Shown here piece by piece: positions 25,663 to 35,311 of a stretch of 64,000 nt of DNA (position 1 is its first letter; each line of letters starts with the position of its first letter). A program made the position numbers and the translations under genes. Source of the stretch: Acholeplasmataceae bacterium UBA2284 (GTDB lineage Bacteria > Bacillota_I > Bacilli_A > Acholeplasmatales > Acholeplasmataceae); contig DDWO01000001.1 in the NCBI GenBank assembly GCA_002345705.1, positions 1 through 64,000 of the forward strand, read 5' to 3'. The notes beneath the pieces were generated by a model. That model worked only from the letters and a program-made list of their open reading frames with translations, searched no databases and was not told the origin of the DNA.

Positions 25663-26907
25663 ATGAAAATACAAAATGTAATTTTAACAAAAAGTTATAC
25701 AGGTTTTTATTTTGATGATCAAAAAGCGATAAAAAAAGATGCTCAAAAGGATGGATTCTTATACGTTGGTGAACCACTGACTGAAGGTTTTAAGGAAGTT
25801 AGAGTACCAGGTGAAGCTATTTCAGTTCAAATTGTTTTAGAAGACGGTTCAGTTGGTGTTGGCGATTGTGCTGCTGTTCAATACTCTGGTGCAGGTGGTA
25901 GAGATCCTTTATTTTTAGCAAATGATTTTATTCCATATATTGAAAAGCATATCGTTCCATCTTTAATCGGGGAAGATTTAACTTATTTTAAACCACTTGC
26001 AGAAAAATATGACCATATGAAAATTGATGGTAAAAAAATTCATACGGCAATTCGTTATGGTATTACTCAAGCCTTATTAAATGCAGTGGCTGTAGCAAAT
26101 CATAAAACAATGGCTGAAGTGATTCGTGATGAATATAACTTCAACCATAAAATATTGACAAGAGTACCTATTTTTGCACAATCTGGTGATGATAGATATA
26201 CAAATGTTGATAAAATGATCTTAAAGGAAGTGGATGCAATGCCACATGCCTTAATTAATAATGTCAAAGAAAAATTAGGATATAACGGAGAAATCCTTTT
26301 AGAATATGTCACTTGGCTAAAAAATAGAATTCTTTCAAAAAGAAATCATGCTGATTACTCTCCAATTCTCCATGTTGACGTTTATGGAACTCTTGGCATC
26401 GCATTTGAAAATAATATTGATCGAATCGTCAGCTATTGTAAGGATTTAGAAGCTGCTGCTTCTCCTTTCAAAATCAGCTTAGAGGGTCCAATTGATTCTG
26501 GTGATAGAGAAGGCACGATGTTAGCACTTAAGGAAATCACAAGACACTTAGATGAAGAAAATATTAATGTAAAGATAGTTGCTGATGAATGGTGCAACAC
26601 CTTAGAGGATATTAAATACTTTGCTGACCAAAAGGCAGGTCATATCCTTCAAATTAAGACACCAGATTTAGGTGGCTTAAATAACATTGCTGAGGCAATA
26701 CTTTATTGCAAGGAAAAAGGAATTGGTGCTTATTGTGGTGGTACATGCAATGAAACCAACCTTTCTGCAGAAGCAACTACATCTGTTGCCATCGCTTGTC
26801 AAGCTGATTTATGCTTAGCTAAGCCAGGTATGGATGTTGATGGCGGCTTTATGATTGTTAAAAATTTAATGGAGCGTACCATTGCTATAGCAAATTCAAG
26901 AAAATAG
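25663..26907 (+). CDS. mal: Methylaspartate ammonia-lyase
   Basis: A 414-residue enolase-superfamily enzyme that converts L-threo-3-methylaspartate to mesaconate and ammonia. Length matches the clostridial enzyme (413). N-terminal DGSVGVGDCAAVQYSG and the YGITQALLNAVA stretch are family features. Metal ligands are expected in HVDVYGTLG, SLEGPID and VADEWCN; the catalytic lysine lies in LQIKTPDLGG. It follows the mutase genes directly, fixing the pathway. AAAAAATAAT precedes the ATG rather than a strong site, so translation is probably coupled to glmE. Confidence 0.96.
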   Translation: MKIQNVILTKSYTGFYFDDQKAIKKDAQKDGFLYVGEPLTEGFKEVRVPGEAISVQIVLEDGSVGVGDCAAVQYSGAGGRDPLFLANDFIPYIEKHIVPSLIGEDLTYFKPLAEKYDHMKIDGKKIHTAIRYGITQALLNAVAVANHKTMAEVIRDEYNFNHKILTRVPIFAQSGDDRYTNVDKMILKEVDAMPHALINNVKEKLGYNGEILLEYVTWLKNRILSKRNHADYSPILHVDVYGTLGIAFENNIDRIVSYCKDLEAAASPFKISLEGPIDSGDREGTMLALKEITRHLDEENINVKIVADEWCNTLEDIKYFADQKAGHILQIKTPDLGGLNNIAEAILYCKEKGIGAYCGGTCNETNLSAEATTSVAIACQADLCLAKPGMDVDGGFMIVKNLMERTIAIANSRK

Positions 26908-26915
26908 GTGATTTT

Positions 26916-27176
26916 ATGTTAGTCGCATCTTGCGGTTCAATTGAATCCAATGATTGTCTAGTTACAGTTCAACCATATGAAACCTTAAAAATCGAAATCG
27001 AAAGTATTGTTATTGACCAATTTGGAGATCAAATCGAAAAAGTGATCAAGGATACCTTAAGTGAATTAAAAATCGATAAGATTTTTGTGCATATCGATGA
27101 TAAAGGTGCATTAGACTATACTGTGAAAGCTAGATTAATCACTGCAATTCAAAGATTGGAGAATAGCCATGCGTAG
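26916..27176 (+). CDS. citD: Citrate/citramalate lyase acyl carrier protein, gamma subunit
   Basis: An 86-residue acyl carrier protein. The serine that carries the phosphoribosyl-dephospho-CoA group is S14 or near in CGSIESNDCLV. In citrate and citramalate lyases the acetyl thioester on this group is exchanged for the substrate. TAGGTGA precedes the ATG, and the gene overlaps citE by eight bases. Its place after methylaspartate ammonia-lyase points to citramalate as substrate. Confidence 0.93.
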   Translation: MLVASCGSIESNDCLVTVQPYETLKIEIESIVIDQFGDQIEKVIKDTLSELKIDKIFVHIDDKGALDYTVKARLITAIQRLENSHA

Positions 27177-28026
27177 AAGTTTACTATTTATTCCATCCAA
27201 CGCACCAGCAATGCTTCAAAATGCTGATGTTTTTGCTGCTGATTCAGTAATCTTTGACCTCGAAGATGCTGTGCTTCTTTCTGAAAAGGATGCTGCACTA
27301 CAATTACTTAACCAATTTTTAAATTTACATCCCCTAGATTCGATTGAAAAAATCGTAAGAATCAATGGATTGGATAGTAGCTTGGGCTTTACCGATTTAA
27401 CAACAATCGTCAGTGATCGAATTGATACCATTATGCTTCCAAAGGCTACATTGGAAACAACCTTATTACTTGATCAGGTTTTAACAAAAATTGAAAAGAA
27501 AACCAAGATGAGTAAAAGAATTGGAATTGTTCCAATTATTGAAAAAGCAGGCTCAATCATTGAAGTGAATAACATCGCTAAAATAGAAAGAGTGAATGGT
27601 CTTCTTCTTGGTGGGGAGGATTTAGCAACCGATTTAGAGGTAGAAAGAACTGAAGATGGATTAGAAATACTTCTTTCTAGACAAATGGTGATTTTAGCTG
27701 CAAAAGCGAATCTAATCGATGCAATTGATACACCCTACACAAATCCTACCAATCCAAAAGGTCTTGAAAAGGATTCAAATTTCGCTAAATCTCTAGGTAT
27801 GAATGCAAAGGCTTGTATACATCCAGTTCAAATTGAAGTTGTCAATCAGGTGTTTTCACCAAAAGAGTCTGAAATCGAATATGCTAAAAAAGTATTGAAG
27901 GCAAATGAAGCTGCGATACTTGAAAATAGAGGAGCTTTTTCAGTCGATGGTAAAATGATAGATAAACCAATCATTGAACGTGCAAAAAAAATTATCGAAA
28001 AAGCAAAACAATGGAATTTAATATAG
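27169..28026 (+). CDS. citE: Citrate/citramalate lyase beta subunit
   Basis: A 285-residue TIM-barrel lyase subunit. N-terminal RRSLLFIPSNAPAML, then VIFDLEDAVLLSEKD with the acid near residue 28, KIVRINGLDS and IIEKAGSI(I) with the metal-binding Glu, and LLLGGEDLATDL, are all family signatures. It cleaves the acyl-ACP intermediate to acetyl-ACP and an oxo acid: pyruvate if the substrate is citramalate, oxaloacetate if citrate. L-malyl-CoA lyase relatives are excluded by the citD and citF neighbours. Confidence 0.93.
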   Translation: MRRSLLFIPSNAPAMLQNADVFAADSVIFDLEDAVLLSEKDAALQLLNQFLNLHPLDSIEKIVRINGLDSSLGFTDLTTIVSDRIDTIMLPKATLETTLLLDQVLTKIEKKTKMSKRIGIVPIIEKAGSIIEVNNIAKIERVNGLLLGGEDLATDLEVERTEDGLEILLSRQMVILAAKANLIDAIDTPYTNPTNPKGLEKDSNFAKSLGMNAKACIHPVQIEVVNQVFSPKESEIEYAKKVLKANEAAILENRGAFSVDGKMIDKPIIERAKKIIEKAKQWNLI

Positions 28027-28033
28027 GTGAAAT

Positions 28034-29530
28034 ATGATCAATAGCTTAGACCGCTTTGTTCCTGATGATTTAGCACCTTATCAAGGTCTTAAAACAGGCA
28101 AGCGAAAACTAATTCAAGAAGTTATTTCAAAGAACACGGAAAAACTAGTTGATAGTATTTCTAAGGTTTTTGATTTAATTCCAATCAAATCAGGCATGAC
28201 CTTATCCTTTCATCATCATTTAAGAAATGGTGATGATGTTTTAAATATGGTGTTAGCTGAAATCAAAAATAGAGAATTAAAAAACATGATTCTCGCTCCT
28301 TCTGCTATATTTTCAGTTCATGAACCTATGGTTGAGTTGATTAAAAATGAAAATATCGTAAAAATATATACAAACTATATCAATGGTCCTGTCGCTGAGG
28401 CTGTAAGTCAAGGCTACTTAAAGGAACGACTTGTGATGGATACCCATGGCGGTAGACCAAGAGCAATAGAATCTGGAGAATTACCTATCGATGTTTCCTT
28501 TATTGCTGTCCCAACCTCAGATCATTTAGGTAATGGCAATGGAATTGATGGAGTGAGTGCATGTGGTACATTAGGCTATGCAATCTCTGATTTAATGTAT
28601 GCCAAAACAAAGGTTGTCGTTACTGACCATCTAGTGAATCAAGTAGATCAGATTGATATTGATGCAAAGTATGTCGATTATGTAATTAAGGTTTCAAGAA
28701 TTGGCGATGCAAAGGGTATCGTATCTGGCACAACAAAGCCAACAAAGGACCCTGTTCAATTAAAAATAGCAAATGACACAGCTAGACTTATTGAAGAGCT
28801 TGGTTATATCCAAAATGGCATGAGCTTTCAAACAGGAGCAGGTGGAACCTCTTTAGCTGTTGCCAATGCGTTAAAATCTAAGATGATTGAAAGGAAAATA
28901 ACGGGATCCTTCGCTTCAGGTGGAATCACTGACTTTCTAGTTCAAATGCATGAAGCTGGCTTGTTTGAAAAGCTTTATGATGTTCAATGCTTTGATTTAG
29001 AGGCTGTAAAATCCTATAAGAACAATAAGAACCATATCGCCATGAGTGCATCTAAGTATGGTAATCCATATGACAATCCAATGGTTGATCAATTAGATGT
29101 AGTTATTCTTGGAGCAACTGAGATTGATTTATATTTCAATGTGAATGTCACAACTGATTCTCATGGCAGTCTCATTGGTGGTAGTGGAGGACATTCTGAT
29201 ACTGCTGCTGGAGCAAAGCTCACCATCATTACTACAAACCTACTCAAATCAAGAACATCCATGGTTAGAGAACATGTAACAACTATCACGACACCAGGTG
29301 AAACCGTTGACTGTTTGGTTACTGAGCGTGGTATAGCGATTAACCCAAGAAGAGTCGATTTGCTTGAGAAGCTTAAAAACTCAAAATTAAATATCGTAAC
29401 CATGAAGGATCTACTTGCAAAATCAATAGCAATTACTGGTATTCCTAAGGTAAAACAAAAAAGTGAACAAATCATTGGAGTCGTAAGATATCGAGATGGT
29501 TCGATTATAGATAGTATCTACAAGGTTTAA
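28034..29530 (+). CDS. citF: Citrate/citramalate lyase alpha subunit
   Basis: A 498-residue ACP transferase subunit of CoA-transferase fold. It moves the ACP thioester from acetate to citrate or citramalate. Visible are TLSFHHHLRNGDDVL near residue 58, ISVSACGTLGYA-like GVSACGTLGYAIS, the GAGGTSLAVA loop, and GGSGGHSDTAAGAK. Length is close to the clostridial enzymes. GGTGA precedes the start at 28034. The complete set D, E, F, C and XG in one operon means the lyase can be built and activated. Confidence 0.95.
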   Translation: MINSLDRFVPDDLAPYQGLKTGKRKLIQEVISKNTEKLVDSISKVFDLIPIKSGMTLSFHHHLRNGDDVLNMVLAEIKNRELKNMILAPSAIFSVHEPMVELIKNENIVKIYTNYINGPVAEAVSQGYLKERLVMDTHGGRPRAIESGELPIDVSFIAVPTSDHLGNGNGIDGVSACGTLGYAISDLMYAKTKVVVTDHLVNQVDQIDIDAKYVDYVIKVSRIGDAKGIVSGTTKPTKDPVQLKIANDTARLIEELGYIQNGMSFQTGAGGTSLAVANALKSKMIERKITGSFASGGITDFLVQMHEAGLFEKLYDVQCFDLEAVKSYKNNKNHIAMSASKYGNPYDNPMVDQLDVVILGATEIDLYFNVNVTTDSHGSLIGGSGGHSDTAAGAKLTIITTNLLKSRTSMVREHVTTITTPGETVDCLVTERGIAINPRRVDLLEKLKNSKLNIVTMKDLLAKSIAITGIPKVKQKSEQIIGVVRYRDGSIIDSIYKV

Positions 29531-29539
29531 GGAGAAATT

Positions 29540-30538
29540 ATGTATCGATTTGTTGACTGCATGTCAAAAAGTGAATTGGATGACGTAAAAAGCCTTTTAA
29601 TTTTAAACAATTTAAGCTTTGATGATAACGTCACTCAAACGATTGGAATCTATGAGAATGACAAGATGATTGCTACCGGATCGCTTGATCTGAATGTAAT
29701 CAAAATGATTGCCGTAGATACTTCTCATCAAGGTGAGAACTTAACAGCACTCATCTTAACTCATTTAATGAGTATTCTCAATGAAAAGGGTATCCAAAAA
29801 TATTTCCTTTTTACAACGCCAAAAAACAAGATATTCTTCTTAAGCTATAATTTTTCACTCATCTATGAAAATGATTCAATTGTCATGCTTGAAAATAAAT
29901 TTAATACAATAATTGAAAGACTTACAAGACTAAAACAATCTCTAAATTTAGTCAGAGGTACGACTGCTGCTATCGTTATGAATTGTAACCCAGTCACCTT
30001 AGGTCATCTGTATTTAATAGAGAAATGTGCATCTCAAAATGATAATGTATTAATCTTTTTAGTTGAAGAAAATAAATCTGTATTTCCCTATGAAGTCAGA
30101 TTTGAGTTATTAAAGAAGGCTACGAAGCATTTAAATAATGTGCATATACTTCCGTCGACTCCTTATATTATAAGTACAGCTACCTTTCCAACCTATTTCC
30201 TAAAGGAAACCAGTGAAAGATCCTATGCTTATATGAATTTAGATATATCAATCTTTCAAAAATACTTTGTTCCGATTTTTTCAATTGATTTTAGATATGT
30301 AGGAAGCGAACCACTTGATCCTGCTACCAATGCCTACAATGAAACCATGAAAAAAATATTAAAGGATAAGCTTGTCGTTATCGAAAGACTTAGAAATAAA
30401 CAAGATGTGGTAAGTGCTTCCTTAATCAGAAAGCTAGCTAAAGAAAAAAAATACGATTTAATTAAGCTTTATACACCAGCTGTGACGTATAAATTTTTGA
30501 AATCAAAAAAAGGAAGGGCTCTATTCCATCATGAATGA
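29540..30538 (+). CDS. citC: [Citrate (pro-3S)-lyase] ligase
   Basis: A 332-residue ligase that acetylates the thiol of the lyase prosthetic group with acetate and ATP. An N-terminal GNAT-like part (about 1-120) is followed by a nucleotidyltransferase-like domain with MNCNPVTLGHLYLIEKC, the T/HxGH motif, near 155-165. The C-terminal part shows VSASLIRKL, matching the ISxSxIR block of the superfamily. AAGGAG precedes the ATG. It overlaps the next gene by eight bases and ends in TGA. Confidence 0.93.
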   Translation: MYRFVDCMSKSELDDVKSLLILNNLSFDDNVTQTIGIYENDKMIATGSLDLNVIKMIAVDTSHQGENLTALILTHLMSILNEKGIQKYFLFTTPKNKIFFLSYNFSLIYENDSIVMLENKFNTIIERLTRLKQSLNLVRGTTAAIVMNCNPVTLGHLYLIEKCASQNDNVLIFLVEENKSVFPYEVRFELLKKATKHLNNVHILPSTPYIISTATFPTYFLKETSERSYAYMNLDISIFQKYFVPIFSIDFRYVGSEPLDPATNAYNETMKKILKDKLVVIERLRNKQDVVSASLIRKLAKEKKYDLIKLYTPAVTYKFLKSKKGRALFHHE

Positions 30539-31802
30539 AATTCTTGAATCTAGAGAAAATAGACATATCCGTATCCAAGAGCTCCAAGAAACATTTAGGC
30601 TCTCTTTAATTTCGATTAAAGCAAATATTCCAGGAGATCATAAAAATATAAGTGAAGCGTATCTTTTGGTACGCTTATTTTTCAATGAGCTTAAGGATAA
30701 AATCTCAATCAAGTATTATGAATATAAAGAAAGCATGGATGGACCATACTACTTAATAGTTGCTAATAAGGAAAATATAGAAAATATTAAATCTCTACTA
30801 GTTGAGCTCGAGGATCACCATCCACTTGGTAGATTTATCGATCTTGATTATTATATTGAAAGTAAAAAATCAGTTTCAAGAACTGAATTAGGCATTAAAA
30901 ATAGAGTATGTTATCTATGTGAACAGGATGCAAGAATTTGCTCAAGAAATCAAACGCATACTACAAAGGAACTCACAAACCATATTAAGAAGTCTGTCTT
31001 TAACTACTTACTTCATCTAATAACAGATTATGCTGAAAAAGCAATGCTCTATGAATTAAATATTGAGCATAAATTTGGTTTAGTAACGAAGACGACCAAG
31101 GGTTCTCATCAGGACATGACCTATGAATTAATGATTATTGCTCAAAAGGTTATCATTCCTTATTTTGGTAGAATGTTTGAAATGGGATACTATTCAAATG
31201 ATATTATCAATTTGTTTAACGAAGCCAGAGAGCTAGGAATCATTGCTGAAGAGGATATGCTAAAGGCTACCAATGGTATCAATTGCTATAAGGGATTAAT
31301 CTTTGTTTTAGGCCTAGTCATGCTATCTACGGGATATTTAATCTCACACCATCAACAGTTCGATTTGGTCTTTAAGAACATTCAAAATATGACCAATGAC
31401 CTTTTAAGAGAGTTTGATCGAGACCCAATAACCTTTGGTGAACAAGCATTTCATACCCACCAGGTCAAGGGAGCTCGTGGTGAAGCCTATCTAGGATTTC
31501 CTACGATTCATCTTGCCTTAGTCAATTTAGAGTATAAGGATAGCTTAAGTGATTCCAGCTTACGTGGATTATTAAAAATGATTGTATTATCAACTGATGA
31601 TACAGTTTTATTAAAAAGAGCTGGTTCTCTTGAAAGATATATGATGATTAAAAGAAAGCTTGCACAAGTAGATACAGATAACCTAGATGAGGTTATTGAA
31701 TTCACTAAATATTGTATTGATGAAAATATTAGTTTTGGTGGTGCAGCTGATTTACTGGTTTCAACGATATTCCTATATTTAGTTAAGAAAAAATTATATT
31801 AA
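30531..31802 (+). CDS. citXG: CitX-CitG fusion: lyase prosthetic-group synthesis and transfer
   Basis: A 423-residue fusion. Residues about 1-165 are CitX, which attaches the phosphoribosyl-dephospho-CoA group to CitD; the motif HPLGRFIDLD is followed by CYLCEQDARICSRNQTH. Residues about 175-423 are CitG, which makes 2'-(5''-triphosphoribosyl)-3'-dephospho-CoA from ATP and dephospho-CoA; TTKGSHQDMTYELM and GGAADLLVSTIFLY are family segments. The two activities are separate genes in many bacteria and fused in some. It is the last gene of the operon, followed by a bidirectional terminator. Confidence 0.92.
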   Translation: MNEILESRENRHIRIQELQETFRLSLISIKANIPGDHKNISEAYLLVRLFFNELKDKISIKYYEYKESMDGPYYLIVANKENIENIKSLLVELEDHHPLGRFIDLDYYIESKKSVSRTELGIKNRVCYLCEQDARICSRNQTHTTKELTNHIKKSVFNYLLHLITDYAEKAMLYELNIEHKFGLVTKTTKGSHQDMTYELMIIAQKVIIPYFGRMFEMGYYSNDIINLFNEARELGIIAEEDMLKATNGINCYKGLIFVLGLVMLSTGYLISHHQQFDLVFKNIQNMTNDLLREFDRDPITFGEQAFHTHQVKGARGEAYLGFPTIHLALVNLEYKDSLSDSSLRGLLKMIVLSTDDTVLLKRAGSLERYMMIKRKLAQVDTDNLDEVIEFTKYCIDENISFGGAADLLVSTIFLYLVKKKLY

Positions 31803-31839
31803 AAAGGTGCAGTTCTTATGAACTACACCATTTTTTTTT
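31801..31839. terminator. Bidirectional terminator between convergent operons
   Basis: GGTGCAGTTC-ttat-GAACTACACC (one C/A mismatch) flanked by AAAAA and TTTTTTTTT. It ends both the methylaspartate operon from the left and the proline-type operon from the right. Confidence 0.85.
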
Positions 31840-31842
31840 GGA

Positions 31843-33399
31843 TTAAAATGCTTCCGAAACAGTTTTACCTTGCATATGAAGGATTAAATAATCAGGTCCA
31901 CCAGCCTTAGAATCTGTACCGCTCATATTGAATCCACCAAATGGTTGATAACCAACTATAGCTCCTGTACACTTTCTATTTAAATAAAGATTACCTACAT
32001 GAAATTCCTGTCTCGCTTTTTCTAAATGCATTCTATTATTAGAAATGACTGCACCTGTTAAGCCGTACTCTGTATTATTAGCAACCACTAAAGCTTCATC
32101 AAAGGATTTAACCTTACAAACAGCTAGAATTGGTCCAAATATTTCTTCTTGCATCAATTTTGAATTGGCATCGACATCAATAAATATCGTTGGGTTTACA
32201 AAGTAACCCTTAGATTTATCTGATTTACCACCAATAGCAAGTCTTCCTTCTTTTAGTCCAACTGCAAAATATGAGGATACCTTATCAAATGCTTTTTCAT
32301 CATTTAAAGGTCCCATAAATGTATCTTTTTCTTCAGGATTTCCAACCTTTATGGTCTTTGTTATATTGACCATTTTTTCAACGACTTCATCATAAACATC
32401 CTCGTGAATAATTGCACGAGAGCATGCACTACACTTTTGACCAGAAAAACCAAATGCTGAGCGAACGATACTTTCAGCAGCTAGATCTAAATCTGCATCA
32501 CTATCAACAACTATCGCGTCTTTTCCACCCATTTCAGCAATCACTCTCTTCAACCACAATTGGCCCTTTTGAACCTTTGCAGCCTTTTCATAAATAGAGA
32601 TTCCTACTTCTTTACTGCCAGTAAATGAAATAAAGCGAATTTTTGGATGATTAACGATGTAATCTCCAATTTCTGCACCACTACCTGGAATAAAGTTAAT
32701 AACACCTTGTGGTAATCCAGATTCCTCTAGAACCTCAACTAATTTATATGCAATCACTTGAGTTGTACTTGCAGGCTTTAATAAGATTGTGTTTCCGCTA
32801 ACAATCGCAGCAGTTGACATCCCAACAAGGATAGCTAAAGGAAAGTTCCAAGGAGAAATAATAGCACCTACTCCAAGTGGAATATATTTATATTCATTTC
32901 TTTCCATATTTCTTCTGCTTAATACAACATCATCAATACGGTCTAAGGATAGCATTTGACGACCATAATACTCTAGAAAGTCTATTGCTTCAGCAACATC
33001 TGCATCTGCTTCTCCCCAAGGCTTACCAGCTTCTTTGGTCATTAACGCTGCGAATTCAAATTTTCTTCTTCTAATAATACCTGCTGCTTTAAACAATACG
33101 TCTGCTCTAACCTCAGGTTTTACCTTCTTCCATGTCTCAAAAGTTTTTAATGCAGCATCCATAGCTAGGTCAGCATGCTCAATTGAAGCCTGTGAGATAG
33201 TACCAACAATTTCCTTGTAGTTAGAAGGATTTAAAGAAGTCATTTGTTTATTGGTTCTGATTCTTTTTCCATTGATAATCAAATCATAGGATTTACCCAT
33301 GTATGAAGAAACAACTTCTAAACCTTTTTCATACTTCTTGATATTCTCTTCTTTACTAAAATCTGTTAGTGGTTCTGTTTTATAACTGTAAATTGACAT
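31843..33399 (-). CDS. rocA: 1-pyrroline-5-carboxylate dehydrogenase
   Basis: A 518-residue aldehyde dehydrogenase of the RocA type. It oxidises glutamate semialdehyde (from P5C) to glutamate with NAD+. Visible are SPWNFPLAI near residue 185, [27 protein letters not shown], the general-base Glu in [10 protein letters not shown] and the nucleophile Cys in [13 protein letters not shown] near 318-321. Length matches RocA (515). AAAAGGAGAAAAAA precedes the ATG. It is the last gene of an operon with flavin dehydrogenase subunits, so the upstream enzyme probably makes P5C from proline. Confidence 0.93.
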   Translation of the reverse strand: MSIYSYKTEPLTDFSKEENIKKYEKGLEVVSSYMGKSYDLIINGKRIRTNKQMTSLNPSNYKEIVGTISQASIEHADLAMDAALKTFETWKKVKPEVRADVLFKAAGIIRRRKFEFAALMTKEAGKPWGEADADVAEAIDFLEYYGRQMLSLDRIDDVVLSRRNMERNEYKYIPLGVGAIISPWNFPLAILVGMSTAAIVSGNTILLKPASTTQVIAYKLVEVLEESGLPQGVINFIPGSGAEIGDYIVNHPKIRFISFTGSKEVGISIYEKAAKVQKGQLWLKRVIAEMGGKDAIVVDSDADLDLAAESIVRSAFGFSGQKCSACSRAIIHEDVYDEVVEKMVNITKTIKVGNPEEKDTFMGPLNDEKAFDKVSSYFAVGLKEGRLAIGGKSDKSKGYFVNPTIFIDVDANSKLMQEEIFGPILAVCKVKSFDEALVVANNTEYGLTGAVISNNRMHLEKARQEFHVGNLYLNRKCTGAIVGYQPFGGFNMSGTDSKAGGPDYLILHMQGKTVSEAF

Positions 33400-33415
33400 T
33401 TTTTTCTCCTTTTAT

Positions 33416-34561
33416 TTATACGACTGATTTTTCTACATGGAAATCACTATTCATCTTAAATCTTTCTAGATGTAGAGGTTCCATATCAATCGTTGTTTTT
33501 TCTTTGAGTATAACTTCACTTAAGAGTAGACCAGTCATTGGAGCGAACATAAAGCCATGTCCAGAAAATCCACAGGCCATATAAAATCCTTCCAAATCCT
33601 TTGTGTCACTGATAATTGGCTGTCTGTCTGGTGACATATTATAGGATCCACCCCATTGTCTTACAACTCTCAGTTTACCAATGAGTGGCATAATATCAGT
33701 AACAGTTTTAGCCATATGATCTAAAAACTGCCATGTGGATTCCACATCATGTCCCTTTTCAACAAAGGGATTACTTCTACCCATTAAAAATGCTCCATGA
33801 GGTACTTGTTGACAATAGATGTTTTTTGAAAAGCTCATTACCATTGGACCTTGAATACGTTCAACTGGTTCAGTAGCGAGTATTTCATGATTCTCCGAAT
33901 AAACTGGTATCTCTACTCCTGCCATATCACCAATTTCCTTAGAATATCCACCAGCAGCATTGACTACCATCGTGGTTTCATATGTGTTCTTATTGGTAAT
34001 GACTCTTTCGATTTTCTTATCCTTCGTTTCAATCTTTAAGGCTTCCTCAAAAAATGAGAAGGTAACACCTAGCTTCTTCGCAGCTAAAAAGTAAGCTTCA
34101 GTCATCTTAAATGGATTTAAGTGACCATCAGTCTGACAAAAGGTTGCACTTAAGAATGCATCTGGATTTAAATGAGGAACGATTTGTAAAGCTTCTTCCT
34201 TTGTTAATTGTTTAGATGGTATTCCTAATGAATTTTGTAGCTTAACATTTTTTGTGAATTGTTCATGTTCTTCTTTGGTTGTAGCAAGCATTAAGTATCC
34301 CTCTTGCTTAAACTCAAGATTTCCTTCATATTCAAGTATTTCTTTAGCATTTTCAAAAAATTCAATGCTTTTCTTAGCTAAGATACAGTTCATTGGAGTA
34401 GCCCATTGCTGTCTAACACCTGCTCCACATCTTCCTGTTGCTCCATTGGTGAAATAACCTCTATCGATTACATGAATGCCTTGTACACCCTTTTTTGCTA
34501 GGTTATATGCAATACTAACACCGCTAATACCTGCACCGATGATTAAAATATTAGTCTTCAT
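33416..34561 (-). CDS. FAD-dependent amino-acid dehydrogenase, beta (catalytic) subunit
   Basis: A 381-residue DadA/SoxB-type flavoprotein. ATG 34561 follows GAGGATCAAAAAG and overlaps the upstream BFD gene by 11 bases. The dinucleotide fold is LIIGAGISGVSIAYNLA; ATGRCGAGVRQQW holds the covalent or close FAD contact region; ACGFSGHGFMFAPMTG is the C-terminal FAD motif. Related subunits oxidise sarcosine, hydroxyproline or proline. A P5C dehydrogenase gene 17 bases downstream makes L-proline the best substrate guess (dye-linked proline dehydrogenase of the archaeal PDH1 beta type). D-amino acids, sarcosine or hydroxyproline remain possible. Confidence 0.85.
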   Translation of the reverse strand: MKTNILIIGAGISGVSIAYNLAKKGVQGIHVIDRGYFTNGATGRCGAGVRQQWATPMNCILAKKSIEFFENAKEILEYEGNLEFKQEGYLMLATTKEEHEQFTKNVKLQNSLGIPSKQLTKEEALQIVPHLNPDAFLSATFCQTDGHLNPFKMTEAYFLAAKKLGVTFSFFEEALKIETKDKKIERVITNKNTYETTMVVNAAGGYSKEIGDMAGVEIPVYSENHEILATEPVERIQGPMVMSFSKNIYCQQVPHGAFLMGRSNPFVEKGHDVESTWQFLDHMAKTVTDIMPLIGKLRVVRQWGGSYNMSPDRQPIISDTKDLEGFYMACGFSGHGFMFAPMTGLLLSEVILKEKTTIDMEPLHLERFKMNSDFHVEKSVV

Positions 34562-34835
34562 CTTTTTGATCCTCAGCAATCTTACCTAGTGGCACACCTA
34601 AAACAAGTGGTCTCACCTTATGAACAGGTACATCTTGAATTGGTGTTTTCGTGTGCTTAGCGATTTCTCTTTGTGCAAGATGTCCACATGTATTAGCTTG
34701 ACATGGTCCCATACCAACTCTGAGTAATCTCTTTAAATCTTCAAATGTGTCATAGCCTTTTTCAAATGCTTTTTCAATTTGCTCTAGTGATACATCCTCA
34801 CAGCGGCAAATGATAATATCTTTTTTATTTGTCAT
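34551..34835 (-). CDS. BFD-like [2Fe-2S] subunit of the dehydrogenase complex
   Basis: A 94-residue protein with the BFD (bacterioferritin-associated ferredoxin) cysteine pattern: IICRCEDVS near the N-terminus and GPCQANTCGHLAQ near residues 45-57, four cysteines able to hold a [2Fe-2S] cluster. In related complexes this domain is fused to the C-terminus of the large NAD/FAD subunit; here it is a separate gene. It overlaps the genes on both sides by 4 and 11 bases, so subunits are made in fixed ratio. Confidence 0.85.
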   Translation of the reverse strand: MTNKKDIIICRCEDVSLEQIEKAFEKGYDTFEDLKRLLRVGMGPCQANTCGHLAQREIAKHTKTPIQDVPVHKVRPLVLGVPLGKIAEDQKDED

Positions 34836-35311
34836 AGTTTTACCCTAATTGTTACAAAATCATGAAGAAACTCTACAGGAACACTCACTGTAACAACTGC
34901 TGTATGATCTTGTTTCTTATTGATTGCTACATGTTCTATCTTTGCATCACAAATCACATCACCACTACGATTGACTCCATCCCAAATCGCATCTTTTTCT
35001 GGCATTGGCATAAACTCGTAAGGGATTTTGAAAACAGCATCATTACCTCTAATTTGTGCAATGACGATTGCTAGTCCAGGACAGCTTGGAACACAAATAC
35101 CGCATCCTGTACAAACATCAACTAAAAGATGTGGTTGCTTATTGATATTCGGTCCGATTTCAATTGCATCAAACGGACAGCTTGTTGAGCATGGATTACA
35201 TGGAATATCTTCGTAGCATTCTAGAATAGCTTTGGGCTTTAATAAAGCCTTTTGATCGGGGAAACGTGATAAAACTAACTCTTTTTCTGGTATTCCAGTT
35301 TTATTTAGCAT
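34832..35311 (-). CDS. Ferredoxin-type subunit of the dehydrogenase complex
   Basis: A 159-residue protein. Residues about 30-85 hold two [4Fe-4S] motifs, CNPCSTSCP and CTGCGICVPSCP. About 70 C-terminal residues have no assignment. It should pass electrons between the flavin subunits and a ferredoxin or membrane acceptor. The start at 35311 overlaps the upstream gene by 11 bases. Such a subunit is unusual for a simple proline oxidase and suggests a low-potential or branched electron route. Confidence 0.87.
   Translation of the reverse strand: MLNKTGIPEKELVLSRFPDQKALLKPKAILECYEDIPCNPCSTSCPFDAIEIGPNINKQPHLLVDVCTGCGICVPSCPGLAIVIAQIRGNDAVFKIPYEFMPMPEKDAIWDGVNRSGDVICDAKIEHVAINKKQDHTAVVTVSVPVEFLHDFVTIRVKL

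Noticed and set aside
29161..29475. 104-codon minus-strand ORF inside citF
   Set aside because: Antisense shadow of conserved CitF sequence; no ribosome binding site.
32412..33220. Plus-strand ORFs opposite the P5C dehydrogenase gene
   Set aside because: Shadows of a conserved aldehyde dehydrogenase.
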